Origin: Streptomyces tateyamensis
GTDB taxonomy: Bacteria > Actinomycetota > Actinomycetes > Streptomycetales > Streptomycetaceae
Length of the DNA: 64,000 nt
Direction of reading: 5' to 3'
Assembly (NCBI RefSeq): GCF_003205575.1
Contig: NZ_PYBW01000022.1
Coordinates: 62,001-126,000, forward strand
Shown here: positions 1 to 8,143 of the stretch, piece by piece
Numbering within the stretch: position 1 is the first letter of the stretch
Layout of the letters: each line of letters opens with the position of its first letter
The notes under the pieces: generated by a model
Told to the model about the DNA's origin: nothing
Database searches by the model: none
What the model saw: only the letters and a program-made list of their open reading frames with translations
Program-made: the position numbers and the translations under genes

Positions 1-79
1 CGACCGCTGCCTGCCTGGCGAGTTCGACGGCCTCGGCACAGAGCCGGTCGGGGGTACGGCTTCGCATCGCAGCACTCAC
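1..79 (-). CDS. DUF3027 family protein, N-terminal fragment (cut by window edge)
   Basis: Only the first 26 residues are inside the window, from a GTG at 79 reading toward the left edge. They begin MSAAMRSRTPDRLCAEAVEL. From memory this matches the start of the Streptomyces DUF3027 proteins, which lie near the futalosine genes; their function is unknown. It is divergent from the MFS gene at 408. An in-frame ATG at position 67 is an alternative start. Too little is visible to say more. Confidence 0.6.
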   Translation of the reverse strand, partial: MSAAMRSRTPDRLCAEAVELARQAAV

Positions 80-407
80 GGCGTCGGTTTTCTCCAGTCC
101 TCTTACCCTGCAGCCTAGTCGCCCGGTGGGTCACCCGGGCCGTTCGGGTCTTCCGCGGCCGCCGGTACCGCTCGTCCGGGTACCGTCCCATATTCTGCGC
201 GACCGGAAGGCCGCACCACCCTCAGGCGGGCCCAGCGATCCGTCGGACCTGGCCCTGACCGTCCTGGCCACGGCGGCACGCGGACAGCAGGCTACCCGCC
301 ACGACAGCTCCGGGGACAGCCCGAACCGGCCGCCGCGAGCTGGACGGGCCGCGCCGAGCGGGGCCAATCCCTCGTCGCTCGCGCAATTGTCAGGCAGGAT
401 TGCCTGT
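80..407. other. Intergenic region between divergent genes
   Basis: These 328 bases separate the DUF3027 start from the MFS start and must hold both promoters. The plus strand stays open from 126, but codons 126-407 are Pro/Arg-rich without recognisable protein character. I therefore read them as non-coding and place the MFS start at 408. No strong hairpin or operator was seen. Confidence 0.5.
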
Positions 408-2105
408 GTGGCGGACGAGAACCCGTCGCAGCGCGCCCTGCACGAACCGACTGATTCCGATCCCGGCGGCGTGCCGCGACAGCAGCACCCGGTCCTCCCT
501 GTGGACGGCGAGCCTCCACAGCCGGCGGACGGATCGCAGCTGCCCCAGACCTCCGACGGGGTCACCGAGGCCGCGGGCACGGACGCCGCCGGCACGGACG
601 CCCCGGCCGACGGCCCGCTCGGCGAGGACGCCCCCGGCGAGGGCGCCCCGCGCGAGCAGGGTGCGGCCGAGGCCGCCCCCGTGCACCTGCCGCCGCGCCG
701 CAACCTGCTGGTCCGCGGCGCCTCCGCGGCGGGCCTGGGGACCGGCCGGGTGGTGCACGGCACCGGCCGCCGGATCCGCCGGGCCACCTCGGCCGACGGC
801 GCCGGCGAGTCCGGCCTGGCCAAGCTGATCGAGTTGCACGCGCTGAACTCCTTCGGCGACATGCTGATCACCATCGCGCTGGCCTCCACCATCTTCTTCT
901 CGGTCCCCACCGGCGAGGCGCGCGGCCGGGTGGCGCTCTACCTGCTGATCACCATGGCCCCGTTCGCCCTGCTCGCCCCGGTGATCGGGCCGCTGCTGGA
1001 CCGGCTGCCGCACGGGCGCCGGGCCGCGATGGCGATGTCGATGCTGGTCCGCGCGGTGCTCGCCTGGACCATGGCCGGATCGATCGGCGGCGCCGACCTG
1101 ACGCTCTATCCGGAGGCGCTGGGCTGCCTGGTCGCCTCCAAGGCCTACGGGGTGGTCCGCTCGGTGGTGGTGCCCCGGCTCAAGCCGGCCCGGGTCACCC
1201 TGGTGAAGGCCAACTCCCGGGTCACCCTGGCCGGCCTGCTGGCCACCGGGCTGGCCGCGGCGGTGGGCGGCGGCCTGCACCTGCTCGGGCCGTCCTGGCC
1301 ACTGCGCGGGGCCTTCCTGGTCTTCGTGATCGGCACCCTGATGGCCTTTCACCTGCCGCACCAGGTGGACTCGGCCAAGGGCGAGCAGCGGGCCGTGCTG
1401 CACGCCCGCCCGGACCCGGCCGCCGCGCAGCCGGTGCGGGGTGCCGCAGAGCCGGGCCGGGCCGCCGCGGAGCCGGTGCAGGCCGCCAAGCCGGCCCGGC
1501 CCAAGGCCAGCCTGCGCACGGTCGGCCCCGCCGTGGTGCTGGGCCTGCGGGCGGTGGCCGCGCTGCGCGGGCTGAGCGGCTTCCTCACCCTCTTCCTGGC
1601 CTTCCTGCTGCGGGTGGACCCGGTCGGCGGGCTGGCCCCGACGGCCGCACTGGGCCTGCTGGCCATCGCGGCCGGCGGCGGCAACGCGCTCGGCTCGGTC
1701 CTCGGCTCCTGGCTGCGCACCCGCGGTTCGGAGGTCACCATCACCGCGATGCTGCTGCTGGCCACCGCGGCCGCCGCGGCCGCCGCGCTCTGGTACGGGC
1801 TGGCCACCGTGCTGGTGGTGGCGGCGGTGGCCGGGATCGCCGGCTCGCTGGCCAAGCTGGCGCTGGACGCGCTGATCCAGCGGGACGTGCCGGAGGCGGT
1901 GCGCACCTCCACGTTCGCCCGTTCGGAGACCCTGATGCAGCTGTCCTGGGTGGCGGGCGGCTCGCTCGGCATCCTGCTGCCGCTCGACGGTGCGCTGGGC
2001 CTGTCGATCGCGGCCGCGGTGCTCGGGGTGGCCCTGGTGTGGACGCTGCTGGCGCTGGTCCGTCTCGGGGTTCGCAGCGGCGCACCGCACCCCCGCGTAG
2101 CGTGA
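408..2105 (+). CDS. MFS transporter
   Basis: About 565 residues. The first roughly 100 residues are a hydrophilic Asp/Gly/Pro/Ala-rich tail that looks disordered and cytoplasmic. From about residue 140 the protein is a series of long hydrophobic segments, around 12, with a charged Ala/Pro-rich linker in the middle (near residues 330-370). This is the two-bundle plan of the major facilitator superfamily. The GTG at 408 is chosen because an AGGA lies 8 nt upstream (396-399) and the protein-like composition begins there. The substrate is unknown. It precedes the DUF2771-mqnB-mqnD genes on the same strand, but nothing ties it to menaquinone synthesis. Confidence 0.8.
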   Translation: MADENPSQRALHEPTDSDPGGVPRQQHPVLPVDGEPPQPADGSQLPQTSDGVTEAAGTDAAGTDAPADGPLGEDAPGEGAPREQGAAEAAPVHLPPRRNLLVRGASAAGLGTGRVVHGTGRRIRRATSADGAGESGLAKLIELHALNSFGDMLITIALASTIFFSVPTGEARGRVALYLLITMAPFALLAPVIGPLLDRLPHGRRAAMAMSMLVRAVLAWTMAGSIGGADLTLYPEALGCLVASKAYGVVRSVVVPRLKPARVTLVKANSRVTLAGLLATGLAAAVGGGLHLLGPSWPLRGAFLVFVIGTLMAFHLPHQVDSAKGEQRAVLHARPDPAAAQPVRGAAEPGRAAAEPVQAAKPARPKASLRTVGPAVVLGLRAVAALRGLSGFLTLFLAFLLRVDPVGGLAPTAALGLLAIAAGGGNALGSVLGSWLRTRGSEVTITAMLLLATAAAAAAALWYGLATVLVVAAVAGIAGSLAKLALDALIQRDVPEAVRTSTFARSETLMQLSWVAGGSLGILLPLDGALGLSIAAAVLGVALVWTLLALVRLGVRSGAPHPRVA

Positions 2106-2131
2106 CGGGCAGAGTTGGATAGCCTTCGTCC

Positions 2132-2722
2132 ATGAGCCTCAGCACCCCTGTCATCGCCGCCCTCGGCGCCGTGGCCGTGATCGGCGCCGGCACGCTCGGG
2201 GGCTCCATCGCCTTCGCGTCCACCAAGGACAAGCCCCTGACGAGTCAGGCGACCGTCACGGTCGGCCGGAACTCGTTCCACCTCGAGCCGACCTGCTACA
2301 ACGCAGGCAAGCCGTTCGACGACAACGCCACCAAGGCCTGCGGCCTGGCCGCAGCACAGACCGACAAGCTCAAGTCGATCTCGGTGTCCTCCGTGGACCG
2401 GATCGGCGTCGGCGTCGACAAGCAGACCGCGGCCAACGGCTGGCGTGCCGACACCAACGGCGGCAACAGCCAGAGCGGCGCCCCGATCGCGGCCTACCAG
2501 AAGGACAACACGTTCTCCGGCATGCAGCCGGCGGTCAACGTGCTGAGCCAGGTGCGCAACACCCGGCTGACCGTGGTGGAGTTCGACCCGAAGACGGCCG
2601 ACAGCAACAAGCCGGGCATCCTGGCGGTCTGGTTCGTCAACCTGAAGAACTCCGCCGCGCCGGCCGCCCCGGCCCAGTCGCAGGACGCCAGCCAGGGCCA
2701 GGGCCCCAGCCAGGGCCAGTGA
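2132..2722 (+). CDS. DUF2771 family secreted or anchored protein
   Basis: 196 residues. A hydrophobic segment at about residues 6-29 (TPVIAALGAVAVIGAGTLGG) should export or anchor the protein. The outer part has a Cys pair (CYNAGKPF...KACGLAA) and ends in a low-complexity Gln/Ser/Gly tail with SQGQ repeats. From memory, DUF2771 proteins sit next to futalosine hydrolase in Streptomyces; their role is unknown. TAGCCT at 2120-2125 lies 6 nt before the ATG, so the transcript may be leaderless. The stop codon overlaps the GTG of mqnB, suggesting translational coupling. Confidence 0.7.
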   Translation: MSLSTPVIAALGAVAVIGAGTLGGSIAFASTKDKPLTSQATVTVGRNSFHLEPTCYNAGKPFDDNATKACGLAAAQTDKLKSISVSSVDRIGVGVDKQTAANGWRADTNGGNSQSGAPIAAYQKDNTFSGMQPAVNVLSQVRNTRLTVVEFDPKTADSNKPGILAVWFVNLKNSAAPAAPAQSQDASQGQGPSQGQ

Positions 2723-3408
2723 CCCGGGTTTCGACCACCGACGAGCAGCCGGCCCCGCACGGGGGCCGGCTGCTCGTCGTCGTCGCGGTGGCCACCGAGG
2801 CCGAGGCGGTGCTGCGCGGGGCCGGTGCGGACCGGGTCCGGGTGGTGACCGCCGGGGTCGGCCCCGCCGCCGCGGCCGCCGCCACCGCGTTCGCGCTGGC
2901 CGAGCAGCCGCACCCGCTGGTGCTCTCCGCCGGGATCGCCGGCGGCTTCGCCCCCCGCGCCCCGATCGGCGCCGTGGTGGTCGCCGACGCGATCCTGGCC
3001 GCCGATCTGGGCGCGCAGACCCCGGACGGCTTCCAGGACGTGGCCGAGCTCGGCTTCGGCACCGTCGCGCGCCGCCCGCCGCCCGCCGCGGTGGCGCTGC
3101 TGGCCGGCGCCACCGGTGCGGTGGTCGGCCCGGTGCTCACCGTCTCCACCGTGACCGGCAGCGCCGAGCGCGCGGCCGAGCTGGCGGCCCGTCACCCGGG
3201 CGCGGCGGCGGAGGCGATGGAGGGGTTCGGGGTGGCCGAGGCGGCCGCCCGGTTCGGGGTGCCGGCCCTGGAGCTGCGCACCGTGTCCAACGCCGTCGGG
3301 CCGCGCGACCGGGCCGCCTGGCGGATCGGCGAGGCGCTGGGGGCGCTGGAGCGCGCCTTCTCGGCGCTGCCCCACCACCGACTGCTTGAGGAGGCCCTGA
3401 ATGGCTGA
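2719..3408 (+). CDS. mqnB: Futalosine hydrolase
   Basis: 229 residues, nucleoside phosphorylase (MTAN-like) fold. It would cleave futalosine to dehypoxanthinyl futalosine and hypoxanthine in the cytoplasmic futalosine route to menaquinone. Family features are the early V-A-V-A-T-E-A-E stretch, the Gly-rich LSAGIAGGFAPRAPIG segment and the A-E-A-M-E-G-F motif near residue 170 that binds the nucleoside. It starts at a GTG overlapping the previous stop (GTGA) and overlaps mqnD by 8 nt, so the three genes look like one operon. The pairing with mqnD makes this assignment firmer than sequence alone. Confidence 0.9.
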   Translation: MTRVSTTDEQPAPHGGRLLVVVAVATEAEAVLRGAGADRVRVVTAGVGPAAAAAATAFALAEQPHPLVLSAGIAGGFAPRAPIGAVVVADAILAADLGAQTPDGFQDVAELGFGTVARRPPPAAVALLAGATGAVVGPVLTVSTVTGSAERAAELAARHPGAAAEAMEGFGVAEAAARFGVPALELRTVSNAVGPRDRAAWRIGEALGALERAFSALPHHRLLEEALNG

Positions 3409-4264
3409 GCCGCTGCGGATCGCCTACTCCCCCTGCCCGAACGACACCTTCACCTTCCACGCCTGGGCGCACGGCCTGGTCCCCGGCGCGGAGGCACCCG
3501 AGGTGACCTTCGCCGACATCGACGTGACCAACTCGCTGGCCGAGGACGGCGAGCTGGACATCCTGAAGATCAGCTACGCGGCGCTGCCCTGGGTGCTGGA
3601 CGAGTACGCGCTGCTGCCCTGCGGCGGTGCGCTCGGCCGCGGCTGCGGCCCGCTGGTGCTCACCCGGCCCGGGGCGGACGGCGACCTGACCGGCAAGGTG
3701 GTCGCGGTGCCCAGCGAGCGGTCCACCGCCTACCTGCTGTTCCGGCTCTGGGCCGCCACGGCGGTGCCCGGCGGGCTGGGCGAGGTGGTGGTGCTGCCGT
3801 TCCACGAGATCATGCCGGCGGTGCGCGACGGCCGGGTGGAAGCCGGGCTGGTGATCCACGAGGCGCGGTTCACCTACCAGAACTACGGGCTGGTCAAGCT
3901 GGCCGACATGGGCGAGGCCTGGGAGGCCGCGACCGGGCTGCCGATCCCGCTGGGTGCGATCATCGCCAAGCGCTCCCTGGGCGCGGCGCGGCTGCGCGAG
4001 CTGGCGGCGGCGGTGCGGGCCTCGGTGCGGGCGGCCTGGGCGGACCCGGCCGCCTCCCGGGAGTACGTGCTGGCGCACGCGCAGGAGCTCGACCCGGCGG
4101 TGGCGGACCAGCACATCGCGCTGTACGTCAACGAGTTCACCGCCGAGCTGGGCGAGGAGGGGTACGCCGCCGTCCGGGCACTGCTCGCCCGGGCGGCGGC
4201 CGAAGGCCTGGTGCCGGCGGTCCCGCCGGAGGCACTGGCCTTCCCCTCGACCGACCAGGACTAG
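3401..4264 (+). CDS. mqnD: 1,4-dihydroxy-6-naphthoate synthase
   Basis: 287 residues, periplasmic-binding-protein-like fold used as an enzyme. MqnD converts cyclic dehypoxanthinyl futalosine into 1,4-dihydroxy-6-naphthoate, a late step of the futalosine menaquinone pathway. The N-terminal AYSPCPNDTFTFHAW signature and the IHEARFTYQNYGL segment are characteristic. Length is normal for the family. It overlaps mqnB by 8 nt, so it is probably translated from the same mRNA. Downstream it converges on the cold-shock-domain gene with about 44 nt between stops. Confidence 0.93.
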   Translation: MAEPLRIAYSPCPNDTFTFHAWAHGLVPGAEAPEVTFADIDVTNSLAEDGELDILKISYAALPWVLDEYALLPCGGALGRGCGPLVLTRPGADGDLTGKVVAVPSERSTAYLLFRLWAATAVPGGLGEVVVLPFHEIMPAVRDGRVEAGLVIHEARFTYQNYGLVKLADMGEAWEAATGLPIPLGAIIAKRSLGAARLRELAAAVRASVRAAWADPAASREYVLAHAQELDPAVADQHIALYVNEFTAELGEEGYAAVRALLARAAAEGLVPAVPPEALAFPSTDQD

Positions 4265-4308
4265 GTACCAGGACCTGTCCGGCCGGTCTTGCAGGCATTA
4301 GTGCCGCA

Positions 4309-4692
4309 CTAGACGTCGAACTGGTCGGCCACCGCGCGCAGGGCGGTGGCCAGCTTCTGGCCGGTGGGCTTGGCCGGGTAGCGGCCGTGCTGCAGACCGG
4401 GCAGCACGGCGTCCAGCATGGTGATCAGGTCCTGCACGATCGGTGCCATGTCGTCGGCGCTGCGGCGCTGGGCCGCGGCGACCGAGGGCAGCGCGTCGAG
4501 CAGGGTGACCCCCATCGCCTGCTCGCCGCGGTGGCCCGCGACCACGCCGAACTCCACCCGTTGCCCCGGCTTGAGCGCCGTCAGCCCGGCGGGCAGCGCC
4601 TTGCTGTGCACGAAGACGTCCTCACCGTCGTCCCGCGACAGGAAGCCGAAACCCTTCGTCTCGTTGAACCATTTGACCTGGCCGGTGGGCAT
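4309..4692 (-). CDS. Cold-shock-domain protein with C-terminal extension
   Basis: 127 residues. Residues 1-65 are a cold shock domain (MPTGQVKWFNETKGFGF, then DVFVHSKAL) with the RNP-1-like KGFGF and RNP-2-like VFVH motifs, so it should bind single-stranded RNA or DNA. Unlike the 67-residue CspA at 28888, it carries about 60 extra residues, mostly helical, ending in a region with PAKPTGQKLATAL. The ATG at 4692 is chosen because the domain begins exactly there. Longer cold-shock proteins of this kind occur in Streptomyces; the tail's role is unknown. Confidence 0.88.
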   Translation of the reverse strand: MPTGQVKWFNETKGFGFLSRDDGEDVFVHSKALPAGLTALKPGQRVEFGVVAGHRGEQAMGVTLLDALPSVAAAQRRSADDMAPIVQDLITMLDAVLPGLQHGRYPAKPTGQKLATALRAVADQFDV

Positions 4693-5177
4693 CTCGAATG
4701 TCCTCGGTGTGGTGTGGTGGCAACCCGACGCACTTGTCGGGGCCTCGGGTGGAGGGAAGAAGTGTCCGGGTGCCGCCGCACGGCGACCCGGACCGGAGGT
4801 GGGACGGGCGGTCAGCGGGGCTGGCGGCCGGTCAGGGGTTTCACTCGCACACGCTCCCCGCTCGCCGCCGGCCTCTGGCACGGCAGCCCGGGCAGGGCGC
4901 GGCGCGACCGCACGACAACGAAGCGTCGGTCGTCATGGCGCACACCCCCTGCCTGGATGCGGGGTCGGGCAACCCCATGCGAAAACCTGCATACCCCCGG
5001 CGCGGGGAGGTCGAAACTCGCTGTCCCCACTGAACCGCAAGCAGTGACGAGCCACACATCCGCGCAGGTGACGAGGGGTCAGTTTACGCGGGTTCCAGGC
5101 CGCGGGGCGGGAGATTTCCGGCTTCTGCGAGACTGGACCGCGGCAGAACGGGCAGCGCGGGCGGCTAAGGAGTCAGC
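4693..5177. other. Long intergenic region upstream of the cold-shock-domain gene
   Basis: 485 bases between the divergent cold-shock-domain gene and the small membrane protein. It probably carries a long cold-shock-type 5' leader and both promoters. On the minus strand a tiny ATG frame of 31 codons with a Cys-rich PCPGC stretch has a GGGGG 8 nt before its start, near 4940. I cannot support it as a gene. No other structure was recognised. Confidence 0.4.
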
Positions 5178-5402
5178 ATGAGGGAAACCGGCGAGGGCCT
5201 GGTCCGGGGCGGGGCGGTGGTCTTCGTGCTGGGCGCGGTCGCCACCGTGGTGACCTTCGTCCCGCTCTTCCTCCACCTCACCCCGCTGCCCAGCGCGGCC
5301 TACGCGGCCTGCATGCTGATGCCGCTCGGCTTCCTGCTGGCGCTGCTCGGCCTCTTCCGCTCGGCCCGCGCCCAGCGCCGCCGGGCCAACGCGCAGCACT
5401 AG
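5178..5402 (+). CDS. Small membrane protein, unknown function
   Basis: 74 residues. Two hydrophobic segments (about residues 10-34 and 42-64) are separated by a short Pro-containing loop, and the C-terminus is Arg-rich (SARAQRRRANAQH), so the positive-inside rule puts the tail in the cytoplasm. AAGGAG lies 6 nt before the ATG. The stop overlaps the stop of the convergent HAD gene by 4 bases. I do not recognise a family and propose no function. Confidence 0.7.
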   Translation: MRETGEGLVRGGAVVFVLGAVATVVTFVPLFLHLTPLPSAAYAACMLMPLGFLLALLGLFRSARAQRRRANAQH

Positions 5403-6016
5403 ACCTCGGTCGCCCGGTACTGCGCCAGCCAGGCCGGGAAGGCGGTCAGGTCGGCCAGCACCACGTCCGCGCCCGCCGCGGTCAGCTCCGCCGCGCCGTA
5501 CGGGCCGGTGGTGACGCCGACCGCGAGGGCGCCCGCGGCCCGGGCGCCCAGGATGTCGCCCAGGTGGTCGCCGACGTAGACCTGTGCGCCCAGCTCGCGC
5601 AGCGCCGCGCCCTTGGTCTCCGCCCACAGGTCGCCGACCAGCGCGTCGTAGGGGATCTCGGCGTGCTCCAGGTGCAGCCGCGCGTTCGGCTCGTACTTGC
5701 CGGTGATCACCGCGACCCGGCCGCCCGCCGCCCGCACCGCGCCGACCGCAGCCAGCGCCCCCGGCAGCGGCACGGTCGGCGCGAAGGCGTGCTCGCGGTA
5801 GAGCACGCGGTAGCGGTCGGCGGCGCGCTCCACCTGCTCGGCCGGGAACCAGTTGGCCAGCTCGTGGGTGAGCGGCGGGCCCAGCCGGGTGACCGCCAGG
5901 TCGGCGTCGATGTAGGTTCCGGTCTCCGCGGACAGGGCCAGGTGGGTGGCCCTGATCCCCGGCCGGGTGTCGAGCAGGGTCATGTCGAGGTCGAAACCGA
6001 TGGTGAGAGCGGGCAT
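5399..6016 (-). CDS. HAD family hydrolase (phosphoglycolate phosphatase-like)
   Basis: 205 residues with the full haloacid dehalogenase signature: motif I FDLDMTLLDT near residue 8 (Asp nucleophile and DxD), motif II as VITGKY near residue 105, the conserved Lys in AETKGAAL, and motif III YVGDHLGDI near residue 147. A helical cap lies between motifs I and II, as in Gph-like phosphatases. It should dephosphorylate a small cytoplasmic metabolite; the substrate cannot be read from sequence. It is divergent from the binding lipoprotein at 6050 with only 33 bp between start codons. Confidence 0.85.
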   Translation of the reverse strand: MPALTIGFDLDMTLLDTRPGIRATHLALSAETGTYIDADLAVTRLGPPLTHELANWFPAEQVERAADRYRVLYREHAFAPTVPLPGALAAVGAVRAAGGRVAVITGKYEPNARLHLEHAEIPYDALVGDLWAETKGAALRELGAQVYVGDHLGDILGARAAGALAVGVTTGPYGAAELTAAGADVVLADLTAFPAWLAQYRATEV

Positions 6017-6049
6017 GCCGACAGCCTAGAACCCGCCGGGAGGAACCCG

Positions 6050-7012
6050 ATGCGCCGCCGGACCCTGCTCACCGCCCCCCTGGCCGCCCTGCCGCTGGCC
6101 GCCCTCCCGCTGGCCGGCTGCGGCCCGCGCGGCAACCGCCCGCTGCCGCAGGCGGACCCGCCCGTGCCCGGCGCGACGGTGACCGCGGCCACCGGCCCGG
6201 TGCCGGTGGCCGGCCGGCCGGTGCGGGTGGTGGTGCTGGACACCGCCGAGCTGGACTCGGCGATGACGCTGGGGATCACCCCGCTCGGCGCGAGCCGCCC
6301 GGGCGCCGACCCCGGTCCGCCGGACTACTGGCCCGCCTCCCGGCTGGCCGAGGTGGCCGACACCGGGACCGTGGGCGCGCCCGACCACCAGCGGATCCGG
6401 GCGCTGCAGCCGCAGCTGATCCTGGGCAACCAGACCCGGGACGGTGCGCACTACGAGGCACTGCGGGCGATCGCGCCGACCGTGCTCACCGCGACCACCG
6501 GCCACCCGTGGAAGGAGAACTTCCAGCTGCACGCCCGGGCGCTGGGCCGGGAGGCGGCGGCCGAGCTGGTGGCGGAGGCGTACCGCGGGCACCTGGCCCA
6601 GGTCTCCCGGGCGCTCGGCGGTCCCGGCGCGCTGGGTGGGCGGCGGGTCAGCCTGGTGCGGTTCGTCGAGGGCGGCCGGGTGCGGCTGTACGCGCGGCAG
6701 AACTACCTCGGCACGATCCTGGCCGACCTGCAGCTGGGCCGCCCCGACGCGCAGAACACCGACCAGTTCGACGTCGAGGTCGCCCCGGACCAGCTGGCCG
6801 GGGCCGACGGCGACCTGCTGCTGTACGCCGCCTACGGCGACCCGGCCGCCTCGGGCGCCGCCGCGGTACTGGCCGGCGCCGCCTGGCGCGGGCTCGGGGC
6901 GGTGCGCGCCCACCGGGCGTACCAGGTGGACGACCGGCTCTGGTTCGAGGGGATCGGCTACACCGGCGCGAACCTGGTGCTCGGTCAACTCCAGTGCCTA
7001 CTCGGAGGCTGA
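6050..7012 (+). CDS. ABC transporter substrate-binding lipoprotein, iron-siderophore type
   Basis: 320 residues. The start has an Arg-rich n-region (MRRRTLL), a hydrophobic core and the lipobox L-A-G-C at about residues 22-25, so it is a lipoprotein on the outer face of the membrane. The mature part has the class III (FecB/FhuD-like) layout: VRVVVLDTAELDSAMTLGI, then LGNQTRDGAHYEALRAIAPTV, then a long helix and a C-terminal lobe with ANLVLGQLQ. It likely delivers a ferric siderophore. No permease or ATPase gene is adjacent. GGGAGGA 5-6 nt before the ATG supports the start. Confidence 0.85.
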   Translation: MRRRTLLTAPLAALPLAALPLAGCGPRGNRPLPQADPPVPGATVTAATGPVPVAGRPVRVVVLDTAELDSAMTLGITPLGASRPGADPGPPDYWPASRLAEVADTGTVGAPDHQRIRALQPQLILGNQTRDGAHYEALRAIAPTVLTATTGHPWKENFQLHARALGREAAAELVAEAYRGHLAQVSRALGGPGALGGRRVSLVRFVEGGRVRLYARQNYLGTILADLQLGRPDAQNTDQFDVEVAPDQLAGADGDLLLYAAYGDPAASGAAAVLAGAAWRGLGAVRAHRAYQVDDRLWFEGIGYTGANLVLGQLQCLLGG

Positions 7013-7056
7013 CCGCCCTCTTGTGACCTGGGACACACCGGGACCACCATGACAGT

Positions 7057-7911
7057 ATGACGAACACTCAGTTCCGAGGTGAGTCAACCAAGCGGGCGGT
7101 GGCGCACGCGTTCTCGCTGGCCGCCGAGGAGTACGACCAGGTCAACGGCGGTTTCTTCAACCCGATCGGCGCCCGGCTGGCCAGGCTGGCCGGGCTGCGC
7201 CCCGGCGACCGGGTGCTGGACATCGGCTGCGGGCGCGGGGCGGTGCTGTTCGCGGCGCTGGCCGAGGTCGGCCCGCAGGGGTACGTGGTCGGGGTGGACC
7301 TGGCCGACGGGATGGTGCGGGCCACCGCCGCGGAGGCGGCCGGGCGCGGGCTGCGCAACGTGCGGGTGCAGCAGGACGACGCGGAGGCGCTCGGGTTCCC
7401 GGACCGGTCCTTCGAGGCGGCGCTCTCCTCGTTCGCGGTGATCTTCACCCCCGACCCGGCGGCCGCACTGGCCGAGGTCGGGCGGGTCCTGGTGCCGGGC
7501 GGGCGGTTCGGGTTCACCGCCTTCGGCGCGGACGAGCCGGGGTGGGACCGGCCCGGGGCGGCGCTGAACGCGTTCCTGCCGCCGCAGGCCGCCCGGCGGC
7601 GGCAGAGCCGGGCCGCGCGCTACAACGAGCTGGGGCGCAGTCCGGAGGAGGCGGCCGAGCTGCTGCACCGGGCGGGCTTCACCGACGTGCGGACGGTGGA
7701 GTACCCGGCGGTGACCCACTACCCGGACCCGGAGAGCTGGTGGCGGGCGCAGCGGGCCGGCGGCTGGCGGGCGGTGCTGGAGGCGATCCCGGCGGCCCGG
7801 CTGGACGAGGCGCGCGCGGCTGCCCAGGCCGCCCTGGCCGCGCTGGCGGGCCCGGACGGTTCCCTGGTGCGGCGCACGGCGATCCGGTACACCACGGCGC
7901 TGCGCGAGTAA
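7057..7911 (+). CDS. Class I SAM-dependent methyltransferase (UbiE/Methyltransf_11 type)
   Basis: 284 residues. Motif I VLDIGCGRGAVLF lies near residue 51, followed by the acidic VVGVDLADGMV, the DDAEALGFPDRSFEA motif II region and the post-III VLVPGGRFGFT. This is a Rossmann-fold methyltransferase for a small molecule. An N-terminal helix typical of UbiE-like enzymes precedes the fold. No biosynthetic neighbour indicates the substrate. The gene ends at a 17-bp perfect hairpin shared with the convergent membrane-protein gene. Confidence 0.85.
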   Translation: MTNTQFRGESTKRAVAHAFSLAAEEYDQVNGGFFNPIGARLARLAGLRPGDRVLDIGCGRGAVLFAALAEVGPQGYVVGVDLADGMVRATAAEAAGRGLRNVRVQQDDAEALGFPDRSFEAALSSFAVIFTPDPAAALAEVGRVLVPGGRFGFTAFGADEPGWDRPGAALNAFLPPQAARRRQSRAARYNELGRSPEEAAELLHRAGFTDVRTVEYPAVTHYPDPESWWRAQRAGGWRAVLEAIPAARLDEARAAAQAALAALAGPDGSLVRRTAIRYTTALRE

Positions 7912-7992
7912 CCTCCGCGGCAGCCCCCGAGAGCCCCCACAACGGGGTGTCCCCCACCACCCCGTCCCGCGGCCCCACCCGCGGGCAGCGGT

Positions 7993-8035
7993 GTGCTGCG
8001 GGGTCACGGATGAGTCAGCCGTGACCCCGCAGCAC
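7993..8035. terminator. Bidirectional hairpin terminator
   Basis: A perfect 17-bp inverted repeat with a 9-nt loop: the left arm 7993-8009 begins GTGCTGCGGGG and the right arm 8019-8035 is its exact complement. It lies between the convergent methyltransferase and membrane-protein genes. There is no clear U-run, as is common in streptomycetes. Confidence 0.8.
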
Positions 8036-8143
8036 GCCACCCCGCCAAGCCGAGCCGCTCACGCCGCAACTGCCGCACCGACCGCTCACGCCACAGCTCG
8101 CGCTCCGACCCGCTCCGACCCACTTCGACCCGCTGCGACGCCC

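Noticed and set aside
126-407. N-terminal extension of the MFS transporter starting at 126
   Set aside because: The extra 94 codons are Pro/Arg-rich with no protein-like character, while an AGGA and GTG mark a good start at 408. The extension would also occupy the only space for two divergent promoters.
390-2090. Long open frames antisense to the MFS gene, and similar long frames antisense to most genes here
   Set aside because: In DNA this GC-rich, stops are rare in the frame opposite GC-rich third positions. The translations are Arg/Gly/His/Gln-rich repeats without domains, whereas the sense frames have recognisable motifs.
4841-5059. Small minus-strand frames with a Cys-rich peptide upstream of the cold-shock-domain gene
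   Set aside because: A plausible ribosome binding site exists, but length, overlap of alternative frames and lack of a recognisable family leave no real support.
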